NCBI GenBank assembly: GCA_002067635.1
Contig: MVRB01000146.1
Location: 1 to 5,003, forward strand
From: Methanomassiliicoccales archaeon PtaU1.Bin030
Lineage (GTDB): Archaea; Thermoplasmatota; Thermoplasmata; Methanomassiliicoccales; Methanomassiliicoccaceae
Direction: 5' to 3'
DNA length: 5,003 nucleotides
Shown here: positions 1-5,003 of the stretch, piece after piece
How positions within the stretch are numbered: the first letter of the stretch is position 1
Layout: the number at the start of each line of letters is the position of its first letter
The notes under the pieces: model-generated
Database searches by the model: none
What the model was told of the DNA's origin: nothing
The model's input: the letters and a program-made list of their open reading frames with translations, nothing else
Program-made: the position numbers and the translations under genes

Positions 1-245
1 ATGAAGGAGGCGGAGATAATGGCCGTTCCCACCATGAGGCCGCAGATCACCAGGGCGGTGGTGCCTTTCCTCCTGGATATGTTGCGGCTCCCGATGACCA
101 AAAGGATGCGGTTCCCCATCGCGTCCAGGAGTATGAAGACGATCACCAGCACGATACCGACCAGGAGTGCGTAGGGGGTCGGCAGCTGCAGCATCGCGAC
201 GATGAAGAGAGCGATAAAGAGCAGCGAGATGAGGATCGTTCTCAT
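1..245 (-). CDS. FtsX-like ABC transporter permease (3' part beyond the window)
   Basis: This is the N-terminal 81 residues of a membrane permease, read from an ATG at 245 and cut by the window edge. Three hydrophobic segments are visible, at about residues 3-20, 24-41 and 62-80. The third is preceded by the basic stretch SRNISRRKGTTALVICGLMV, which is typical of the cytoplasmic entry to the first core helix of FtsX/MacB/LolC-type permeases. The gene starts 13 bp after the stop of the ATPase gene, so the two almost certainly form one operon and one complex in the cytoplasmic membrane. MacB/LolCDE-type systems usually act as mechanotransducers or extruders rather than importers; the substrate here is unknown. 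No good Shine-Dalgarno lies at ideal distance from the ATG. A TTG at 254 (adding three residues) has GGTGA four bases upstream and is a real alternative start. The periplasmic-type domain and the remaining helices lie outside the window. Confidence 0.88.
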   Translation of the reverse strand, partial: MRTILISLLFIALFIVAMLQLPTPYALLVGIVLVIVFILLDAMGNRILLVIGSRNISRRKGTTALVICGLMVGTAIISASF

Positions 246-258
246 TCGGAGCAAGCTC

Positions 259-978
259 TCACCCCATGTCGACTATTTCCTGCGATATCCTGGCGACGCT
301 CCCGTTCTCGCTGATGACCAAACCGTCCCGCATGTGGACTATGCGGTCACACTTCGCACCTACCTCCGGGTCATGAGTCACTATGATGAACGTCTGCTCG
401 TTCTCCTCGTTGAGCTGCCTGAGCAGGGCCACGATATCGTTCGCGGTCCTCTTGTCAAGGTCCCCCGTCGGCTCGTCAGCGAACACGATCGCGGGGTCGT
501 TCACGAGCGCGCGGGCGATCGCCACCCTCTGTCTCTCCCCACCGGACAGAGAGGACGGACGCTGCAGTGACCTTTGCTTCAACCCCACTCGGTCCAGGAG
601 CCGGAGGGCCTTTTCGTTGGCCTCCTCGCTCTTGGTACCGCTGATTAGCAGGGGCAGCTCCACGTTCTCCGCGGCCGAGAGCACTGGCAATAGGTTGTAG
701 AACTGGAACACGAAACCCATCCGGACCGCACGGAGCTCGCTCTTCTCGTCGTCGTTCAGCGCTGTGATGTCCTGATCCTCGATGAATATCCTACCGGAGG
801 TGACGTCATCAAGACCGGAAAGGCAGTTCAGAAGCGTGGTCTTGCCGCATCCTGACGGACCCATTATGGCGACCATCTCCCCCTTTCCGATCTCCAACGT
901 GATGCCTTTCAAAGCCTCGACACGCACGTCGCCTGTCACGTAGGTCTTGGTAAGTCCCTGACAACTTATTATGGACAC
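259..978 (-). CDS. ABC transporter ATP-binding protein, LolD/MacB type
   Basis: A complete 239-residue nucleotide-binding subunit that hydrolyses ATP to drive the FtsX-like permease encoded just downstream. All diagnostic motifs are intact: Walker A GPSGCGKTT (40-48), Q-loop Q92 within FQFYNLLPVLSAAENV, signature LSGGERQ (144-150), Walker B IVFADEP with catalytic E169, D-loop GDLD (172-175) and switch H202. The Q-loop context and the 239-residue length match the LolD/MacB/FtsE branch (COG1136) rather than sugar or peptide importers. The start is GTG at 978; the next bases read SIISCQGLTKTY, the expected N-terminus of this family, so the start is well placed. Only a G-rich stretch (GGGG, 8-11 bases upstream) could act as ribosome-binding site. 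A TATA-like box lies about 40 bp upstream. The family is certain; the substrate cannot be told from sequence. Confidence 0.97.
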   Translation of the reverse strand: MSIISCQGLTKTYVTGDVRVEALKGITLEIGKGEMVAIMGPSGCGKTTLLNCLSGLDDVTSGRIFIEDQDITALNDDEKSELRAVRMGFVFQFYNLLPVLSAAENVELPLLISGTKSEEANEKALRLLDRVGLKQRSLQRPSSLSGGERQRVAIARALVNDPAIVFADEPTGDLDKRTANDIVALLRQLNEENEQTFIIVTHDPEVGAKCDRIVHMRDGLVISENGSVARISQEIVDMG

Positions 979-1017
979 AGGATTCCCCGTCTGTCCGTGG
1001 TTGATACGCCCAATACC

Positions 1018-1025
1018 CTATAAAG
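1018..1025 (-). promoter_or_regulatory. Putative archaeal TATA box of the ABC operon
   Basis: On the minus strand the sequence reads CTTTATAG, about 40 bp before the GTG start at 978. With the usual archaeal distance of about 25 bp from box to transcription start, the message would begin near 995-998 and carry a leader of roughly 18 bases. Motif and spacing fit; there is no experimental support. Confidence 0.5.
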
Positions 1026-1047
1026 TCTGTCGAGGAAGTGAACCCAA

Positions 1048-1081
1048 CGGGCAGAGGGGCCGAATGACCATTCTCTGCCCG
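1048..1081. repeat. Perfect 9-bp inverted repeat in the divergent intergenic region
   Basis: CGGGCAGAG (1048-1056) and CTCTGCCCG (1073-1081) are exact reverse complements separated by 16 bases; two G:U pairs could extend the stem inward. The repeat lies 22 bp upstream of the TATA-like box of the ABC operon, on the side where an archaeal activator would bind. It could be an operator with two half-sites. As RNA it would form a hairpin, but no U-tract follows, so a terminator role is unlikely. The repeat is seen directly; the function is inference. Confidence 0.5.
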
Positions 1082-1207
1082 GTCTGCTTCTGCTATCGCC
1101 CTCAACAGACCCTTCACCCTTATCTCTTCATCCTCGTACGTCGACCTCCATCAGGGCAGCATCTTTCACGTAATTGTTATGTAAGCTGTTAGACCGCGGT
1201 GTGGCAG

Positions 1208-1216
1208 ATTTTTATC
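1208..1216 (+). promoter_or_regulatory. Putative TATA box for the acyltransferase gene
   Basis: ATTTTTATC is the most AT-rich element upstream of the plus-strand gene, 55 bp before the ATG at 1272. It would place transcription start near 1237-1240 and give a leader of about 30 bases. An imperfect inverted repeat (ACGTAA-TTG-TTATGT, 1168-1182) lies about 25 bp further upstream and could be a regulator site, though it may be chance. Support is moderate to weak. Confidence 0.35.
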
Positions 1217-1271
1217 ATCCTTCAGGCATGACCATCGCGGCCCAGATGTTGATACGTTACGCTTGCGGAGG

Positions 1272-2735
1272 ATGCGCTTTATCCTGACTGGATCTGCTCA
1301 GATGGAGGATGCCGATAACGGATGTCCGGAGAGGATCCCCTCCACATCCATCGATCGTTTCATGAGCCTGGGGAACGACTTCATGGATGGCCAGGTCCGT
1401 ATTTTGGTCTACTTCGACGGCCATGTGGATGAGGCTAGGCTAGAGGATGCGGTGCGCCTGACCCTCGTTGCTAGCCCTTGGCTTGCATACCGTTACGTCG
1501 ATAATGGGCTCCGACCGTACTGGCAGCGGGTGGATGAGAGGGATAGGTGGCCGATCTTTCACATGGTTGTTTGCCCCCTCTCCGATCCCCGCTTCTACAA
1601 CTTCATCACCGAACCCGTGCTGCCAGAGAACTCTCCCCAGGTAAAGGTCGGCCTGTTCCGCTGGGAGAACGATGTTCTGAGCATAAGGGCCAACCACATG
1701 GCCCTGGACGGAGGAGGTGCTGTAAGATATCTTTCCCTCCTAGCCTCCATCTATAGGGGGCTCGGGAAGGACCCACATCATATCCCGGAAAGGTCCACCG
1801 TAGGTCGACCGGGGCCCCTCCGGGTCCTCAAGGAGATGGGCCTTCTCAGCGCCATCAGGGCCCTGCCCCATATCGGTCTGCCCGGTAGGTCATGGGGGAT
1901 TCCGCGGACCGGCGGCAACGATGACCGTGGAACATTCACGGTCACGCAGCTCAGCCCCGAGAGGCTTAACTTCGTTCGTGAGTATGCCAGGAAGAGGAAC
2001 GTTACTGTCAACGACGTTCTGCTTACGAGCTTCTGCCGCTCCCTCTTTGAGATCTGCGATCCCCCGTGGGGAGAGCGGCTGATGGTCGAGGTCCCTGTGA
2101 ACTTACGCAAACACCTTCCCAGGTTCCAGGCGGACGTGATCGGCGACCTATCCGCCATCTACCTTCTCAACATCGAGCGTCTGGAAAGCGAGACCTTCGT
2201 TCAGACCTTGGACAGGGTGCACCGGCAGCTGGAAGATAAGAAGAAAAACAGGGTAGAACTGGCAGAGATGGTGCTGCTGGAGCTGCTCATGCTCCCGGGC
2301 CCCTGGTTGCTGAGGAAGATCAAGGGCGTGGTCGGTTTCAAGACCGCCCATCCGGTCATATCCAATCTGGGTGTGATAGATCCAAAGGACATGGACTTCG
2401 AGGGCCCTGAAATAAAGGACATCCATTTCATAGGTCCGCTTCTGTACCCGCCGAACATTGGGATTGGCATATACACCTTTCGTGGACGGCTCAATGTCAG
2501 CCTGAGCTATCCCCGCTCTACCGTCGATGATCTGACCATAGGGCGCTTCCTTGATCTCTTCTTGAAGGAGGTCCCTGGACCGGCGGAGATACCTTCTGAT
2601 AGAGGACGGCCTTCGGACGAGCATCATGAGATGAAGGGGGGACAGACCGTCCCGTCAGTGAAGGTGATATGCATAAGTCCTCCTACCCATCTAGCACCCG
2701 GTACCACCCTAGTGCCGCTGCCCCGGTCCCCCTGA
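1272..2735 (+). CDS. Condensation-domain / alcohol-acyltransferase-like protein (HxxxDG acyltransferase)
   Basis: A stand-alone member of the CAT/BAHD/NRPS condensation superfamily (COG4908- or alcohol acetyltransferase-like), 487 residues from the ATG at 1272. The active-site signature NHMALDGGG gives H142, D146 and G147. A first subdomain (about 25-175) carries it; the second (about 225-435) contains VPVNLRKHLP (274-283) and SNLG (364-367), both typical of this family's C-terminal half. Such enzymes join an acyl donor (acyl-CoA or carrier-bound thioester) to an alcohol or amine; donor and acceptor are unknown here. No signal peptide or membrane helix is evident, so it is probably cytoplasmic. 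The last 50 or so residues are Pro-rich and unlike the family. Start choice is uncertain: a TTG at 1263 adds three residues, a GGAGG abuts the ATG with no spacing, and later Met codons at 1302 and 1362 remain possible because conserved sequence begins only near residue 25. It is convergent with the ligase gene at 2825-4450. Confidence 0.85.
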   Translation: MRFILTGSAQMEDADNGCPERIPSTSIDRFMSLGNDFMDGQVRILVYFDGHVDEARLEDAVRLTLVASPWLAYRYVDNGLRPYWQRVDERDRWPIFHMVVCPLSDPRFYNFITEPVLPENSPQVKVGLFRWENDVLSIRANHMALDGGGAVRYLSLLASIYRGLGKDPHHIPERSTVGRPGPLRVLKEMGLLSAIRALPHIGLPGRSWGIPRTGGNDDRGTFTVTQLSPERLNFVREYARKRNVTVNDVLLTSFCRSLFEICDPPWGERLMVEVPVNLRKHLPRFQADVIGDLSAIYLLNIERLESETFVQTLDRVHRQLEDKKKNRVELAEMVLLELLMLPGPWLLRKIKGVVGFKTAHPVISNLGVIDPKDMDFEGPEIKDIHFIGPLLYPPNIGIGIYTFRGRLNVSLSYPRSTVDDLTIGRFLDLFLKEVPGPAEIPSDRGRPSDEHHEMKGGQTVPSVKVICISPPTHLAPGTTLVPLPRSP

Positions 2736-2780
2736 GGCGGCCTCCCCGTCCCTGCATAATTAACGTTCGAGGTCAGGATC

Positions 2781-2794
2781 CCTCCTTTGGGAGG
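2781..2794. terminator. Small hairpin between convergent genes, possible terminator
   Basis: CCTCC-TTTG-GGAGG forms a 5-bp stem with a 4-base loop in the 89-bp gap between the two convergent stops (2735 and 2825). It could serve both strands. No clear U-tract follows on either side, although archaeal termination relies mainly on T-runs, so this is a weak call. The 9-mer GAGGCGGCC occurs at 2734-2742 and again at 2791-2799, overlapping the hairpin; the first copy overlaps the stop codon of the acyltransferase gene. Confidence 0.22.
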
Positions 2795-2824
2795 CGGCCC
2801 ATTTCGTTACATTGATACAAATTA

Positions 2825-4450
2825 CTATGGAACATAGGAAAACTTCTCGCGCATCACACGAGCGAACTCCTCCTCACTGGACATGACATAGATGTGCTTG
2901 GGCTTCAGCTGCCCGTAGGAGCGCCCCTCCCGGATGCGTCTGTCGATCTCGGCCTGAATGGCATCGTAGGCGCTCGAAGGCAGGACGATGACCTCCAGCT
3001 TTCCCAGGTCGTTCGCGGTTTGGAACGAGTGGGGGATGTCCGATCTCTCCTCAGTCAGTCGCCTTACTATCTCTGCCTTGAACCTCTTCACATCTGCCGG
3101 TTCCCTCTCCGGGACCACTACCACGGCCAGGCGTGCAGGTGAGCCCTTAATGTTGTACATCTCCCACCACCGGACATTGCTGGACTTGTGGAGGGCCTCG
3201 TTGACATAGCGGGAGTAGAACTTCATGCCCAGAAAGTTACCGGACTCGTCCTTGGCATCAAAGTCCAGGGTCTCCACCGACCGACCCAGCACACGTATGA
3301 GGGGAAGCTCGAAGGTCACCAGACCGTCTTTGCTCTGGTACCTGATCTCGTGCGCGGGGTCCAGGACCTGTATCACATCGCCGGTGGGATAGCGTACCAG
3401 CGGTAGGCACTGCCCCGGGCGGGTTATGATGAGCTCGCCGACCATACCTTCCTTCCAGTCAGGCCACATTATGCCCTTGACAACGTACCGTGGGTCGGAC
3501 TTGCACTTATGTACCTCCTCCGGAGGCGCTATCTCCGGTATGATGGTGTTAATGATCATGCTCAGGCCGTTGACCGACTGGTCTATCTGGGCGGCCATGA
3601 TGGGGTTCTCCGTGCTGCCGTAGAAATCGTAGATCTTCAGCTGCGGGTACCATTTGGACAGCTCGCCCATGTAGGGATTCAGCGGCTCCGCGTACGATAT
3701 GGCGGTCTTGGCGTTGAGCGTCGTCTCCTTGATAAAGTCCAGGTCCACCCCCCTCAGGTAGACCTTGCGAACCAGCTTCGCCAAGGGCTTGGGAACATGG
3801 TAGGAGCGTACCGCTTTGTCCTCCACAAGGCCGCTCAAGAACCCTAGCTCATGGCTCATGCGCCCTATGAGGTATAAGATCAGTGCCGGGCTCGCCAGGA
3901 TCTCGATGTTCTTCTCGGAGGAGGCGCGACGGAGGGCATTGATAAGGTCCTTATCATCCTTCAGGAGCGTGGAGAACGAGCCCTTCATGTCCATGAACTC
4001 CCCTACTTTGGTCAGGAAGTAACCCGAGATATCGGGCAGCGGTCCTCCCAGGTTCCAGGCCTTCTGCCCAGGATTGATACCGATGATGCGGGACACCATG
4101 GCATACTCATCCACGATCCGCTGAACGTCCTCCTTGCCGTAGTGAAAGCGCTTCGGCTTGCCGGTGGAGCCGGAGGTGTGGAACGCCTGCTCCACGGGTG
4201 CCAGTAAAACCTTGTCCACACCCTCGCGCTCGGTGCATTCCAGGATATGCTCGTACGAGGTGAGGGGGAGCTCCCCAAGCTCTTCAAGCGTCGATACCGG
4301 CCTGATGCGATCAGCATAGATGGGTGAGCTCAATGCATATGTCGTGATCTCTCTTAGAAGGGCCTCGTGCCTCATCCGGTACCGCTCATAAGGAACGGCC
4401 AACTGCCGTATGATCTCCTCATCTAGTTGAGGCCCGTTCTTACCTGCCAC
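2825..4450 (-). CDS. ANL-superfamily adenylate-forming ligase, PaaK/F390-synthetase-like core with GH3-like C-terminus
   Basis: A 541-residue enzyme expected to activate a carboxylic acid with ATP as an acyl-adenylate and pass it to CoA or an amine. Visible motifs in order: phosphate-binding loop HTSGSTGKPKRF (91-102); FYGSTENP with acidic E281 (276-283), the adenine/Mg region; RYPTGD with ribose-binding D358 (353-358); and the hinge-region RVLGR (386-390). The core order resembles phenylacetate-CoA ligase and coenzyme F390 synthetase. The C-terminal part (about 481-541) instead reads LGKLEVIVLP, then GQLKPKHIYV (513-522), which resembles the LGPLE...NQYKTPR ending of GH3 amido synthetases; K516 or K518 could be the catalytic lysine. 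No membrane segment is seen. The start is GTG at 4450, placed about 25 bp after a strong TATA box, so the message may be leaderless. The stop is TAG at 2825. The superfamily is certain; substrate and product (thioester or amide) are not. Confidence 0.93.
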   Translation of the reverse strand: MAGKNGPQLDEEIIRQLAVPYERYRMRHEALLREITTYALSSPIYADRIRPVSTLEELGELPLTSYEHILECTEREGVDKVLLAPVEQAFHTSGSTGKPKRFHYGKEDVQRIVDEYAMVSRIIGINPGQKAWNLGGPLPDISGYFLTKVGEFMDMKGSFSTLLKDDKDLINALRRASSEKNIEILASPALILYLIGRMSHELGFLSGLVEDKAVRSYHVPKPLAKLVRKVYLRGVDLDFIKETTLNAKTAISYAEPLNPYMGELSKWYPQLKIYDFYGSTENPIMAAQIDQSVNGLSMIINTIIPEIAPPEEVHKCKSDPRYVVKGIMWPDWKEGMVGELIITRPGQCLPLVRYPTGDVIQVLDPAHEIRYQSKDGLVTFELPLIRVLGRSVETLDFDAKDESGNFLGMKFYSRYVNEALHKSSNVRWWEMYNIKGSPARLAVVVVPEREPADVKRFKAEIVRRLTEERSDIPHSFQTANDLGKLEVIVLPSSAYDAIQAEIDRRIREGRSYGQLKPKHIYVMSSEEEFARVMREKFSYVP

Positions 4451-4467
4451 AGAATCACATTGAAGGT

Positions 4468-4480
4468 CATTATATATATT
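4468..4480 (-). promoter_or_regulatory. Strong archaeal TATA box of the ligase gene
   Basis: On the minus strand the sequence reads AATATATATAATG, inside a 40-bp AT-only-like patch (about 4465-4500) that contrasts sharply with the GC-rich coding DNA. The box centre is about 25 bp from the GTG at 4450, so transcription would begin at or next to the start codon. This implies a leaderless mRNA, which agrees with the lack of a Shine-Dalgarno sequence before the GTG. Confidence 0.65.
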
Positions 4481-4622
4481 ATTTATTATTATGAAAAAAG
4501 AGTATTAACGCCACTAACCTCAGTATTTCTCAGAGCCTCACCGCGGAAAAATGAATAGTACCAATACCAGCAGCGGTCAGGAAAGATAGCCCATGCTGTC
4601 GGTGCCGCCCGTCCTGCATACG

Positions 4623-4631
4623 CTTATTTTC
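4623..4631 (+). promoter_or_regulatory. Possible TATA box of the membrane-protein gene
   Basis: CTTATTTTC is centred about 29 bp before the ATG at 4656, the spacing expected for a leaderless or near-leaderless archaeal message. No Shine-Dalgarno precedes the ATG, which is consistent with this. The match to a TATA box is only fair. Confidence 0.35.
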
Positions 4632-4655
4632 AAAGCGATCCATTCTTGATTGCCG

Positions 4656-5003
4656 ATGGATGCTGACGGAAGAAGAGGAACGAAAGGGGGATCGCCGCCT
4701 GATGCGCAGCCTCAGGTCTCTGGATTCTCTTGGAGATGGAGCAGAAGGAAGATAGCTCTGGTGGTCGCGGTCGTCGCCGTGGTCGCAATTGTCCTGATTG
4801 CCTGGGCCTTCATATCTCCCCTCAAAGGGATCATCGCCCAGGCATATCTCCACAATGGCGATTACATCCTTTATGACGTCGAGGGCGACAGTATCCTGGG
4901 GGATGTGACCGGCACAGTAAGGATCGACATATCCAACGTGACCATTGACGGCTTCACCGCTACGATGACATCCTCGGGAGTGCCCTTCCTGAACGACGCA
5001 TCA
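4656..5003 (+). CDS. Membrane-anchored protein of unknown function (N-terminal part, runs off the window)
   Basis: An open frame from ATG 4656 to the window end gives 116 residues with no stop. It begins with a short polar, Gly/Pro-rich cytoplasmic tail (1-28), then the basic patch RWSRRK (27-32), one strong hydrophobic helix of Ala/Val/Ile (about 33-53), and a soluble portion rich in Asp, Thr and Gly with beta-strand-like alternation (NGDYILYDVEGD, VTGTVRIDISNVTIDGF). By the positive-inside rule the C-terminal domain should face outward, anchored by the N-terminal helix. The layout matches the many archaeal single-pass surface proteins with beta-rich outer domains. I do not recognise the family. 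No cysteine follows the helix, so it is not a lipoprotein. A TTG at 4650 could add two residues, but an in-frame TGA just before it limits any further extension. Confidence 0.75.
   Translation, partial: MDADGRRGTKGGSPPDAQPQVSGFSWRWSRRKIALVVAVVAVVAIVLIAWAFISPLKGIIAQAYLHNGDYILYDVEGDSILGDVTGTVRIDISNVTIDGFTATMTSSGVPFLNDAS

Larger units (their letters stand above)
4451..4655. other. Divergent intergenic region
   Basis: This is 205 bp between the divergent ligase gene and the membrane-protein gene. The left 50 bp hold the AT-rich promoter of the ligase gene. The remainder has mixed composition with no open frame that looks real (a 12-codon frame from ATG at 4551 lacks any start signal), no tRNA-like cloverleaf and no evident strong hairpin. 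Confidence 0.5.

Noticed and set aside
202..570. Plus-strand 122-codon open frame
   Set aside because: It lies antisense to the ATPase gene, whose motifs are all intact; the plus-strand translation shows no family pattern.
809..1117. Minus-strand 102-codon frame spanning the ATPase start and its promoter
   Set aside because: It is out of frame with the true ATPase N-terminus and runs through the TATA-like box; its peptide has no recognisable features.
2148..2627. Minus-strand 159-codon open frame inside the acyltransferase gene
   Set aside because: It is a GC-rich antisense shadow; the plus-strand frame carries HxxxDG and other family motifs.
2762..2796. GTTCGAGGTC near 2765 as a tRNA T-loop
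   Set aside because: No matching acceptor, D or anticodon stems could be found around it.
4551..4589. 12-codon frame MNSTNTSSGQER in the divergent region
   Set aside because: There is no start signal, it is very short, and nothing supports translation.
4530..4853. Minus-strand 107-codon open frame at the right end
   Set aside because: The plus-strand frame from 4656 has a coherent membrane anchor and outer domain, whereas this peptide is Arg/Ser/Asp-rich and typical of an antisense frame.

Overview
The window looks archaeal. TATA-like boxes sit about 25-55 bp upstream of the genes, Shine-Dalgarno sequences are weak or absent, GTG starts are used, and the genes are fairly GC-rich but use AGG/AGA (Arg) and ATA (Ile) freely. 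A member of Thermoplasmatota, perhaps Methanomassiliicoccales-like, would fit. That placement is inference; there is no rRNA or marker gene here.

Layout, left to right. (1) Positions 1-978, minus strand: a two-gene export-type ABC transporter operon. The LolD/MacB-type ATPase (259-978) is transcribed first, followed 13 bp later by an FtsX-like permease whose 3' part lies outside the window. (2) Positions 979-1271: a divergent intergenic region with a TATA-like box for each side and a perfect 9-bp inverted repeat. (3) Positions 1272-2735, plus strand: a stand-alone acyltransferase of the condensation-domain/alcohol-acyltransferase (CAT-like) superfamily with an HxxxDG active site. (4) Positions 2736-2824: a short convergent gap with a small hairpin and a repeated 9-mer. 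(5) Positions 2825-4450, minus strand: a 541-residue adenylate-forming (ANL superfamily) ligase. Its core reads like phenylacetate-CoA ligase/F390 synthetase, while its C-terminus resembles GH3 acyl-acid amido synthetases. (6) Positions 4451-4655: a divergent intergenic region with a strong AT-rich archaeal promoter. (7) Positions 4656-5003, plus strand: the start of a membrane-anchored protein of unknown function, cut by the window end.

The most notable idea is functional. An acid-activating enzyme (adenylation) lies tail-to-tail with an acyl-transferring enzyme (HxxxDG), which could be a minimal two-enzyme route to an amide or ester small molecule without a visible carrier protein. The neighbouring export-type ABC transporter could be unrelated. 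No tRNA, rRNA, CRISPR array, insertion sequence or phage gene was seen.
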